A stretch of DNA of 12,336 nt from CAZYTX01 sp964650485. GTDB taxonomy: Bacteria; RBG-13-61-14; DATKZS01. Below are positions 1 through 5,407 of this stretch, piece after piece. A program made the position numbers and the translations under genes. The stretch covers positions 1 through 12,336 of the forward strand of contig CAZYTX010000074.1 of the NCBI GenBank assembly GCA_964650485.1, in the 5' to 3' direction. The notes beneath the pieces were generated by a model that worked only from the letters and a program-made list of their open reading frames with translations, had not been told where the DNA came from and did no database searches. Within the stretch, counting starts at the first letter, position 1, and each line of letters begins with the position of its first letter.

Positions 1-20
1 ACTAGTCTATCACTCGTCTT

Positions 21-992
21 TTATGCGGGCGGGTAATGGAGCGAGTACAGGCTCCTCCACCCCGGGGAGAAGGGCTTCTTGAGCACGGCCTCGAGCTCTT
101 CCTTCGGCCGCTGCGTAAGCTCCTCGGAAGGAGGCAGTCGCCCCGCTGGAAAAGCTGCCATTATGTCTCCCACCAGCTTCTCCATGTAGTCGAGGAGAGC
201 CTCCACGCCCGGCCGGGCTTTCTCGGGGTCAGCCAGGGTGGGCCGGCCCACGCACCCCTCGGGGTATGCAAAGAACTCGGCCGGCCCGAGCCCCACCTGG
301 CCGTACCATGCAATGGGCCTGTGGAGCAGGCACCCGGCCTTGTCAACGTGGCCGTCCGGGAGGTAGCCCCTCGGCTCGGTGTCCTTTGCATGCTCCATGT
401 TTATCATCTCCGGGAAAAGCGCCATGGCCCAGCTTGTCTCCACCTCGTCGGCGTGTATGAATTCGGTCTTGTAGGGGCCTCCCTGGTCCTCGGTCTTGAA
501 GTGGTCGGGTATTGCGTGGTACCAGTTGAGGTTCACTATGACCGCGGGCACCTGGTAGGTCTTTGCGAACTGGTGAATGGCCGTGGGTATCACGTACTCC
601 TGGCCGTGGCCGTTGAGCAGAATCTGCTTCCTGAAGCCCATGTTCCAGAGGCCGGCGATAACGCTTTTGACCATGCCGGTGAATACCTCCTCCGGGACCA
701 CGATGGTGCCGGGCATGCCCACGTGGTGGAAGGGGTGCGAGCCGTACCACAGGGGCTGCGCCACCGTGCACCCGGTGGCCTTTGCCACCTGCTCGGCCAT
801 CCTGGTGACCAAAAAGGTGTCCTCGCCTATGCATGCGCCCGGCCCGTGGTTCTCGGTCGAGCCCAGTGGCACGATCGCGAGGTCGCACTCGTCTATCCTT
901 TCCTGTATTTCCTTCATGGTCATGTTCTGCAGGTACACCCCGTCCGCCAGGTCCATGTGCCCATTTTCGGGCGGTATCTTCCACTTGCCCAT
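21..992 (-). CDS. Creatininase-family metal-dependent hydrolase, possibly 3-dehydro-scyllo-inosose hydrolase-like
   Basis: This 323-residue cytoplasmic protein has the creatininase fold signature. STENHG at 45-50 supplies Glu47 and His49, a conserved Asp follows at 58, NGHG lies at 127-130 (His129), and HADEVETS at 180-187 carries the late acidic metal ligand. Family members bind two divalent metals and hydrolyse ring amides or related bonds (creatinine, FAPy, mycofactocin precursor peptide). The long form with YGSHPFHH (83-90) and the DGHVDKAG segment (213-220) recalls, from memory, the subgroup that includes 3-dehydro-scyllo-inosose hydrolase (IolN) of inositol/L-glucose catabolism. No other inositol gene is present, so the substrate is uncertain. 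The start is well supported: AAAGGAG lies 9 nt before the ATG. It is the last gene of a probable minus-strand operon, 30 nt after the four-helix membrane protein. The TAA stop is 20 bases from the contig end, so any downstream gene is not visible. Confidence 0.85.
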   Translation of the reverse strand: MGKWKIPPENGHMDLADGVYLQNMTMKEIQERIDECDLAIVPLGSTENHGPGACIGEDTFLVTRMAEQVAKATGCTVAQPLWYGSHPFHHVGMPGTIVVPEEVFTGMVKSVIAGLWNMGFRKQILLNGHGQEYVIPTAIHQFAKTYQVPAVIVNLNWYHAIPDHFKTEDQGGPYKTEFIHADEVETSWAMALFPEMINMEHAKDTEPRGYLPDGHVDKAGCLLHRPIAWYGQVGLGPAEFFAYPEGCVGRPTLADPEKARPGVEALLDYMEKLVGDIMAAFPAGRLPPSEELTQRPKEELEAVLKKPFSPGWRSLYSLHYPPA

Positions 993-1022
993 CTTTACAG
1001 TCTCCTTTCAGGTCAAACGGGA

Positions 1023-1442
1023 TCAAAAGATCATGAGGTAAATCACCAATGTGACGACAAAGAGCGGCCCGTCGGTGAGAAAGCCCACCAGGTAGGCGAA
1101 GTAGCGTTTCTGCACGAGGAAGAGGTAGAGGTACTGCGAGCTTGAGAAGGCCTTGCTGAAAAGAAGCACCACCACCATGGCGTGGAAGCGCTCCACGTCC
1201 GCGGCCACGAAGAGACATATCACCACCAGCATGAGCATCATGGAGTTTACGAGCACCAGCCAGAACTTCTCGGTGGAAAGCGGCGCAAGCGGCAGCCGCT
1301 CCCGGAAGATCAGCCGCGAGGCCCGGTTCAGGTTCTCGATCAGCATGTTCTGGCCGAACATGAAGCTGAGAAGACCCACAGCGTAGATCACCGCGGATAT
1401 GATCATCCACACCCGGAGGATATGCACGCCCGAGGGGTCCAT
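1023..1442 (-). CDS. Small integral membrane protein with four predicted helices
   Basis: This 139-residue protein is not recognised as a named family. It is very hydrophobic, with four likely membrane segments at about residues 11-30, 60-81, 87-108 and 116-138. A basic amphipathic stretch at about 37-50 (rich in Arg) sits between the first two segments. There are no obvious catalytic motifs or Cys clusters. Its ATG follows the TAA of the upstream small gene with no spacing (TAAATG), so it is probably translated by re-initiation after that gene; no independent strong ribosome binding site is apparent. The creatininase-family gene starts 30 nt downstream on the same strand. The arrangement suggests the two membrane proteins work together, possibly as a small complex or a transporter for a substrate of the hydrolase, but that is inference. 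Confidence 0.75.
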   Translation of the reverse strand: MDPSGVHILRVWMIISAVIYAVGLLSFMFGQNMLIENLNRASRLIFRERLPLAPLSTEKFWLVLVNSMMLMLVVICLFVAADVERFHAMVVVLLFSKAFSSSQYLYLFLVQKRYFAYLVGFLTDGPLFVVTLVIYLMIF

Positions 1443-1679
1443 TTAAAGGTCCTCCACAGACTGCGCAGCCCTGGGCTCGTCCCCCCCCGGGCCGGACATC
1501 ATCTTGATCTCCTCGCCGATCAGCCGAAGGTCGTTCTCGATCGCGGACACCTGGTACTGCAAGAGCCGGATGGCCCGGCTCATGAGCGTCATGGCGTAGA
1601 GCATGACAAGCAAAGAGATCACCAGGATCACGGTAAAGGCGATGTCCGCGCCCATCAAATAATCAGCCCATATCTCCAT
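1443..1679 (-). CDS. Small single-pass membrane protein with cytoplasmic or periplasmic coiled coil
   Basis: This is a 78-residue protein with one membrane helix at about residues 13-33, then a heptad-like amphipathic helix at about 38-62, and a short Gly/Pro/acidic tail. The family is not recognised. The start was chosen at the ATG at 1679 rather than the in-frame GTG at 1685. AGGAG lies 7 nt before the ATG, a normal spacing, but only 1 nt before the GTG. It is the first gene of a probable three-gene operon with the four-helix membrane protein (stop and start codons adjacent) and the creatininase-like hydrolase. An unusual run of eight G residues on the coding strand (plus-strand C run at 1481-1488) lies near the 3' end. 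A slip in either direction would lose the stop codon and read over the start of the next gene. Confidence 0.7.
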   Translation of the reverse strand: MEIWADYLMGADIAFTVILVISLLVMLYAMTLMSRAIRLLQYQVSAIENDLRLIGEEIKMMSGPGGDEPRAAQSVEDL

Positions 1680-1712
1680 GTTCACTCTCCTGCACGAAGA
1701 CCGTCATCATGC

Positions 1713-1741
1713 ATTCTATTAAGTCCGGGGCCTGGATGCAA
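1713..1741 (-). promoter_or_regulatory. Possible sigma-70-type promoter for the small membrane protein/creatininase operon
   Basis: On the minus strand TTGCAT (1741-1736) is separated by 17 bp from TAGAAT (1718-1713). The -10 box matches the consensus at five of six positions, but the -35 box matches at only three. The -35 box lies inside the left arm of the inverted repeat 1725-1790, so folding or protein binding there could affect initiation. This is a weak call. Confidence 0.25.
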
Positions 1742-1790
1742 GACAGCTTTGGAGTACGAAAGCTTGCTTTCGCTTTGCATCCCGCCCCGG
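1725..1790. repeat. Long inverted repeat enclosing a CTTG-loop hairpin
   Basis: The outer arms are CCGGGGC plus GGATGCAA (1725-1731 and 1734-1741) pairing with TTGCATCC plus GCCCCGG (1775-1782 and 1784-1790), interrupted only by a CT/C internal loop. Inside lies a second perfect hairpin, CGAAAG (1757-1762), loop CTTG, CTTTCG (1767-1772). Read as RNA from the plus strand this gives a CUUG tetraloop closed by G-C, a known stable loop. Its location between comM and the small-membrane-protein operon suggests a regulatory or repeat-element origin. Confidence 0.75.
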
Positions 1791-1804
1791 GAAGCTTGCT
1801 TCCC
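1789..1804. repeat. Second CTTG-loop hairpin
   Basis: GGGAAG (1789-1794), loop CTTG, CTTCCC (1799-1804) is a perfect 6-bp stem with the same loop and the same inner sequence as the hairpin at 1757-1772. Its first two bases are shared with the outer arm of the preceding repeat, so the two structures compete for those bases. Confidence 0.65.
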
Positions 1805-1820
1805 TATATTCGTGTCCGCA

Positions 1821-1874
1821 CAGGCAGGCCGGAAAAGGCGCATGCTTAAAAGCTCAGAACCATGCGGCCGCCTG
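1821..1874. repeat. Inverted repeat with one-base bulge in the hairpin cluster
   Basis: CAGGC-A-GGCCG (1821-1831) pairs with CGGCCGCCTG (1865-1874), ten base pairs with a single bulged A at 1826. The enclosed 33 bases contain a small palindrome, GCTTAAAAGC at 1844-1853. It lies between the CTTG-loop hairpins and the comM terminators. Confidence 0.55.
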
Positions 1875-1879
1875 ATTTT

Positions 1880-1901
1880 AAACGCCCCGGCAAGCCGGGG
1901 C
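1880..1901 (-). terminator. Second (distal) terminator-like hairpin after comM
   Basis: On the minus strand GCCCCGG, loop CTTG, CCGGGGC (1901-1884) forms a perfect 7-bp GC-rich stem with a CUUG tetraloop. It is followed by G and a short TTT, then AAAA. It sits just downstream of the first comM terminator. The short T tract makes it a weaker intrinsic terminator than the first, but it may protect the transcript end. Confidence 0.5.
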
Positions 1902-1906
1902 TTACG

Positions 1907-1928
1907 AAAAGCGGCGTCAAGCCGCCGC
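1907..1928 (-). terminator. Intrinsic terminator of comM
   Basis: On the minus strand GCGGCG (1928-1923), a six-base loop GCTTGA, and CGCCGC (1916-1911) are followed directly by TTTT (1910-1907). It begins about 15 nt past the comM TGA stop. The GC-rich stem with a T tract in the right place and orientation makes this a good intrinsic terminator. Confidence 0.6.
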
Positions 1929-1943
1929 ACCAAAACTCCGCCC

Positions 1944-3476
1944 TCATGCCATTGTCCTGTCCAGGCTTCTGTACTGAATGGCCTCGGCCAGGTGGCTGGT
2001 CTCGATGGACCCGCTTGCGGAGAGGTCGGCGATGGTGCGGGCCACCTTGAGTATGCGCGAGTGGGCCCGGGCGCTCATTCCCAGTCGGTCAACGCAGTGC
2101 TGGAGCAGCGCGTGTCCTTCGTCGTCAACCTGGCAGTGGTTCCTTATCTGCCTCGACGACATGGCCGCGTTGCACGATGCAGCGGACCTCTTGAAGCGCT
2201 CCTTCTGCAAAGACCTGGCCCGGTTCACCCGGTCCCTCACCTCGCCCGAGCGCTCGCCGGCGTCGTCCCCTGACAGCTCCCTGTAGTTCACCGCGGGCAC
2301 CTCCACGTGTATGTCAATCCTGTCGAGCAGGGGCCCGGAGATCCTGGCGCGGTATAGCTGTATCTGCCTGGGCGTGCACGCGCACGAGTGCTGCGGGTGT
2401 CCCTGGTACCCGCAGGGGCACGGGTTCATGGCCGCGACCAGCATGAATCGCGCGGGGTATGTAATGCTCGCTATGGCCCGGGATATGGTGACCAGGCCCT
2501 CTTCCAAAGGCTGGCGCAGGACTTCGAGCACCTGCTTTTTGAACTCGGTCAGCTCGTCCAGGAAAAGCACCCCGTTGTGGGACAGGCTTATCTCGCCCGG
2601 CTTTGGCACCTGGCCGCCGCCGATCAGGCCGGCGTCCGAGATGGTGTGGTGTGGCGGCCGAAAGGGCCGGGTGGCGATAAGCGGCTTTTTCTGGGTGACC
2701 TTGCCGGCCACCGAGTATATCTTTGTGGTCTCCAGGGCCTCGTCAAACCCCATGTCCGGCATTATTGTGGGCAGCCTCTTTGCCAGCATGGTCTTGCCCG
2801 AGCCGGGCGGTCCGATCATGAGCACGTTGTGCCCGCCGGCCGCGGCCACCTCCAGCGCCCGCTTCACGTGATCCTGCCCGCGCACGTCGCAGAGGTCCAG
2901 GTCGTACTCCTGCGCGCGCATGAACAGCTCGTCCGGGTTTACGTCCGCGCGCTCGAGCTCGATGTCGCCCCGGAAGAAGTCCGCGGCCTGGGAGAGCGTC
3001 TTCACCGGGTACACGGAAAGCCCGGAGACCACCGCGGCCTCCGCGGAGTTTGCCGACGGAACCACCAGTCCCTTGCACCCCTTTTTCGAGGCCTCGACCG
3101 CTATGGGGAGCACGCCCGGAACCGACCGCACCCGGCCGTCAAGCGAGAGCTCGCCCACCACCCAATAGCCGGTCATGGCCCCGTACTTGATCATGCCGGT
3201 GGCGCCAAGGAGCCCGAGGGCGATGGGCAGGTCATAAGACGCGCCTTCCTTTTTCACGTCCGCGGGCGCCAGGTTGACCGCGATCTGGCAGTCGAGCGGG
3301 AACTGGTACCCGCTGTTTGTAAGTGCCGAGCGCACCCGCACCCTGGACTCCTTGACCGCGGCGTCGGGCAGGCCCACCAGGTCGAACTGGAAGGACCCGG
3401 GTATAAGGTCAACCTCGACGTTCACCGGTATGGCGTCCACCCCTATGACCGCTGCGCTTCTGACCCGTGACAACAT
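1944..3476 (-). CDS. comM: YifB/ComM family Mg-chelatase-like AAA+ ATPase
   Basis: This 510-residue protein is full length for the family. The N-terminal Lon-protease-like (ChlI) domain covers about 1-190, including the conserved VNLAPADVKKEGASYDLPIA segment (67-86). The AAA+ module has Walker A GPPGSGKT (222-229), Walker B VLFLDE (303-308), a four-cysteine loop typical of the family (Cys353, 355, 365, 367) and GPLLDRIDIHVEV (381-393). A C-terminal Mg_chelatase_C region has VARTIADL at 478-485. In naturally competent bacteria ComM is a hexameric helicase that promotes branch migration during integration of transforming DNA; it is also widespread in species not known to be competent. The ATG at 3476 has AGGGG only 2 nt upstream and AAAGGA 14 nt upstream; the adjacent TTG would have better spacing, so the true start could be one codon later. 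A good promoter lies about 31 bp upstream. Confidence 0.95.
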   Translation of the reverse strand: MLSRVRSAAVIGVDAIPVNVEVDLIPGSFQFDLVGLPDAAVKESRVRVRSALTNSGYQFPLDCQIAVNLAPADVKKEGASYDLPIALGLLGATGMIKYGAMTGYWVVGELSLDGRVRSVPGVLPIAVEASKKGCKGLVVPSANSAEAAVVSGLSVYPVKTLSQAADFFRGDIELERADVNPDELFMRAQEYDLDLCDVRGQDHVKRALEVAAAGGHNVLMIGPPGSGKTMLAKRLPTIMPDMGFDEALETTKIYSVAGKVTQKKPLIATRPFRPPHHTISDAGLIGGGQVPKPGEISLSHNGVLFLDELTEFKKQVLEVLRQPLEEGLVTISRAIASITYPARFMLVAAMNPCPCGYQGHPQHSCACTPRQIQLYRARISGPLLDRIDIHVEVPAVNYRELSGDDAGERSGEVRDRVNRARSLQKERFKRSAASCNAAMSSRQIRNHCQVDDEGHALLQHCVDRLGMSARAHSRILKVARTIADLSASGSIETSHLAEAIQYRSLDRTMA

Positions 3477-3506
3477 ATCCCCTGGATATATCCTTTCCGG
3501 ATCACA

Positions 3507-3535
3507 ATTCTACACTTTATTGCCGGTAATGACAA
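3507..3535 (-). promoter_or_regulatory. Sigma-70-type promoter for comM
   Basis: On the minus strand TTGTCA (3535-3530, five of six consensus matches) and TAGAAT (3512-3507, five of six) are separated by exactly 17 bp. The predicted start point near 3500 gives a leader of about 25 nt before the comM ATG. This implies comM is transcribed separately from the tRNA upstream. Confidence 0.5.
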
Positions 3536-3608
3536 AATGCGCGGCTTATCGCCTGGACTCTTCTATCATGCTCTTTGCTTCTCGGGTGTCGGTAAGAGGC
3601 TTTGAAAG

Positions 3609-3685
3609 TGGTGCCCCCGCCAGGACTCGAACCTGGGGCCTACGGATTAGGAATCCGTCGCTCTATCCTGCTGAGCTACGAGGGC
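3609..3685 (-). tRNA. tRNA-Arg (anticodon CCU)
   Basis: This 77-nt cloverleaf includes an encoded CCA end (3611-3609). The acceptor stem is GCCCTCG/CGGGGGC with one G-T pair. The D arm is GCTC/GAGC, the anticodon stem ACGGA/TCCGT encloses loop TTCCTAA (anticodon CCT), the variable loop is five bases, and the T arm CCAGG-TTCGAGT-CCTGG is perfect. It reads AGG, a codon used often in the neighbouring genes, so it is not decoding a rare codon here. No duplicate of its 3' end was seen in the window, so there is no sign of an integrated element. Confidence 0.97.
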
Positions 3686-3734
3686 ATAAACAGACCGGAG
3701 TAAAGAGCCCAAACACGGGAGAGCCCGGTTTTAC

Positions 3735-3753
3735 GGCCGGTGTTGAACCGGCC
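3735..3753. repeat. Perfect hairpin upstream of the tRNA gene
   Basis: GGCCGGT (3735-3741), loop GTTGA, ACCGGCC (3747-3753) is a perfect 7-bp stem. It lies just downstream of the predicted tRNA promoter, so it would form at the start of the tRNA precursor leader. It could also act as an element between the tRNA and the divergent small gene at 3832. A smaller CGGG-AGAG-CCCG hairpin followed by TTTT on the plus strand sits beside it at about 3717-3733. Confidence 0.5.
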
Positions 3754-3762
3754 AATAAGATT

Positions 3763-3791
3763 ATGTTATTCTTCATACCCGGCCTTGTCAA
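3763..3791 (-). promoter_or_regulatory. Promoter for the tRNA-Arg gene
   Basis: On the minus strand a consensus -35 box TTGACA (3791-3786) is separated by 17 bp from TAACAT (3768-3763, four of six matches). The predicted start near 3756 leaves a 5' leader of about 70 nt before the mature tRNA, which contains the 3735-3753 hairpin. The start and orientation fit a tRNA transcription unit. Confidence 0.45.
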
Positions 3792-3831
3792 TAATAGGGT
3801 GTGAGCATGATTCCATGAAAGGAGGCTGGAC

Positions 3832-4014
3832 ATGGCTGAACCCAGATGCGCCGATTGTAATTTCCGTGCAAGGTACGACCAAAACCCGAGGTCCATCCTG
3901 GGCAGGATATGGAAGTTCCACACAAGGTTCTGTCCGGGGTGGAAGGCTTACATGGGGTCCCTGCCGGAGGAGCAGAGGAAGGAGCTGGTACAAAAGTACG
4001 GACTCAAGGCCTGA
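3832..4014 (+). CDS. 60-residue Cys/His small protein, putative zinc-binding
   Basis: This short protein has a CxxC pair (Cys6, Cys9) near the N-terminus and a HxxxC pair (His30, Cys34) after a basic, aromatic-rich stretch with LGRIW at 23-27 and CPGWKAY at 34-40. The layout C-x2-C-x20-H-x3-C could bind one zinc ion. The last 20 residues are a charged helix (PEEQRKELVQKYG). The function is not known. I recall similar short uncharacterised proteins in Desulfobacterota, but no name can be given. The gene is real on sequence grounds: a near-perfect AAAGGAGG at 3818-3825 lies 6 nt before the ATG, and codon use matches its neighbours. It is divergent from the tRNA and about 215 bp from the next gene, so it is probably monocistronic. 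No clear terminator follows. Confidence 0.75.
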   Translation: MAEPRCADCNFRARYDQNPRSILGRIWKFHTRFCPGWKAYMGSLPEEQRKELVQKYGLKA

Positions 4015-4117
4015 TTGCTGAGTTCAGCGCTGCATGACAGTATCGTCTCTTGTACGGGCAGGCGCTGGAAGTTTCCAAGCTCCGCTCCCGGCGGTCCCGG
4101 GGTAAAGTCGTCTTCAC

Positions 4118-4145
4118 TTGAATCAAAACAAAATAGTTGTATGAT
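4118..4145 (+). promoter_or_regulatory. Possible promoter for the lipoprotein gene
   Basis: TTGAAT (4118-4123) and TATGAT (4140-4145, five of six consensus matches) are separated by 16 bp in an A/T-rich patch of the otherwise GC-rich 4015-4229 gap. It would give a leader of about 80 nt. A run of six T at 4170-4175 within that leader lacks a convincing stem before it. Nothing else was seen in the gap apart from a short CAGCGCTG palindrome near 4025. Confidence 0.35.
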
Positions 4146-4229
4146 GTAGTAGCGCTCTGCACACGGGTTTTTTAACTTTTCACTCCTCTTGATAAACAAC
4201 TGCTGCTGTGGCTGAAGGGAAAGGTGGGG

Positions 4230-5366
4230 ATGAGAGAGCTGATTTTTTACCTGGTTCTGGTGCTTGCGGTCTTTAGCAGCGGTTGCGAGTCCGTGAAGAA
4301 GCGTCTGCTGGGCCCCACAGAGGAGGTGGCGCAGAGGTCTTATCCCATCCTGGTTTACGAGTATGATGTAACAATTGACTTGAAGGCCACACCTAAGGAG
4401 TTCATAGACTACCTTGTAAAGGACGTGTCCTGGATGGAGATGATGGCCGGGAAAAGTAACGTCACTCAACTCGAGGTGGTAAAGATCGAGCCCGACCTGG
4501 ACATGACCCGGCCTGGCGAGTACTTCGACCTCAACCTCAAGGCCTTTGGAATAAACTTTCCCTGCAGGGTCACATCGTTTTCTTACAAGCCTGCCAGGGA
4601 GATATGGTTCATGGCCCTGTCCCGGGGCTCGGCCTGGGTGCTTTTCAAATACATGGTCACCCCCATCGAAACCGGCAGCAGGCTGCACCTTGTTGGCATC
4701 GGCCGCGCTCCCAAGTACCTTTCCTACTTCATGGACCCCATCAAGGTGACAAAGGTTGCAGCCAAGCAGCAGGACATACTTCTTGCATTCATGCAGGCCA
4801 GGTTCGACCCTGACCTGGACGTGGACAAGACAATCCAGGGGGAAACACGGGGCCACGTAGCAGAGGCCTTTTTGCAGGGATACGAGTCTTCCATATGGGT
4901 CGAGGCCCGGCCTAAAGAGGTTATCAGCGCTATCTTCCAGGACCCGGACAGCTTGAACAAACTGATACCTCTGCTCGGACTCGAGGGGGAATGTCAGAAC
5001 AATCCCTCCATGCTCCTCTCCGACCCCAAGGGCTTTACCTGCTGCGAATCCTGGTACGGCCAAGCCAATGAAAAGGCGCCGGCAACCATACTATCAAGGG
5101 CAAACCGCGAGAACCGGCCGGTCCGTAAGTCATACACCCATAACATCTGGTCCATAGTGGACGTGATGGCCGGCATGGAGCTGGAGGTCAAAAGGCGCGG
5201 CCCCGGCAGCCTGGTAACGGTGGTCTACTCCGCGGAGATACCCGGCCAGGCCTCGCCCGCGGCCATTGAAAAGATGATGTCAATAACACAAATGCCCGGG
5301 AAAGCGGAAGCGGTGCTCACCGGCTTGAAATCTCTTCCCGAACGCACCGCCGCAAGCCTAAAGTGA
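4230..5366 (+). CDS. Lipoprotein with two SRPBCC/START-like halves
   Basis: This is a 378-residue exported lipoprotein. A hydrophobic signal peptide at 1-18 ends in the lipobox FSSGC, with lipidation at Cys19. The residue after it is Glu rather than Asp, which in the E. coli rule favours the outer membrane. The mature part appears to have two similar halves, about 42-195 and 215-370. Each starts with a strand followed by a 'P-x-E' helix (ATPKEFIDYL at 53-62; ARPKEVISAI at 226-235) and ends in a long helix, as in SRPBCC (START/polyketide cyclase-like) domains that bind hydrophobic ligands. That assignment is by pattern only. The ATG at 4230 is preferred because AAAGG lies 5 nt upstream; the in-frame GTG at 4224 has poorer spacing and would add Met-Gly before the signal peptide. 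It converges on the MetH-activation gene, with 41 bp between the stop codons. Confidence 0.75.
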   Translation: MRELIFYLVLVLAVFSSGCESVKKRLLGPTEEVAQRSYPILVYEYDVTIDLKATPKEFIDYLVKDVSWMEMMAGKSNVTQLEVVKIEPDLDMTRPGEYFDLNLKAFGINFPCRVTSFSYKPAREIWFMALSRGSAWVLFKYMVTPIETGSRLHLVGIGRAPKYLSYFMDPIKVTKVAAKQQDILLAFMQARFDPDLDVDKTIQGETRGHVAEAFLQGYESSIWVEARPKEVISAIFQDPDSLNKLIPLLGLEGECQNNPSMLLSDPKGFTCCESWYGQANEKAPATILSRANRENRPVRKSYTHNIWSIVDVMAGMELEVKRRGPGSLVTVVYSAEIPGQASPAAIEKMMSITQMPGKAEAVLTGLKSLPERTAASLK

Positions 5367-5407
5367 TAAGCTGCGCCTGCCCTGGTGCGCGCCGGTGGCC
5401 CCCGCCT

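Noticed and set aside
36..1145. A 369-codon plus-strand open frame across the creatininase and membrane protein genes
   Set aside because: It runs antisense across two real genes and the gap between them, has low-complexity composition and no good ribosome binding site.
343..1410. A 355-codon minus-strand open frame overlapping the membrane protein and creatininase genes in another frame
   Set aside because: Its translation is Arg/Gly/Pro/His-rich and matches frame-shifted codons of the real genes; the creatininase frame is intact with its own ribosome binding site, so this is not evidence of a frameshift.
1725..1928. Integron attC-like site or CRISPR repeats
   Set aside because: There is no GTTRRRY-type core, no integrase, and the repeats are unequal hairpins without regular spacers.
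3609..3685. tRNA-Arg gene as an integration site for a mobile element
   Set aside because: No integrase gene and no second copy of the tRNA 3' end were seen within the window.
4150..4180. Terminator before the lipoprotein gene, suggested by a run of six T
   Set aside because: No stable stem lies immediately before the T run on the plus strand.
3948..5063. A 371-codon minus-strand open frame antisense to the lipoprotein
   Set aside because: The plus strand encodes a signal peptide with a lipobox and normal composition; the antisense frame has no domain and starts within the opposing gene.
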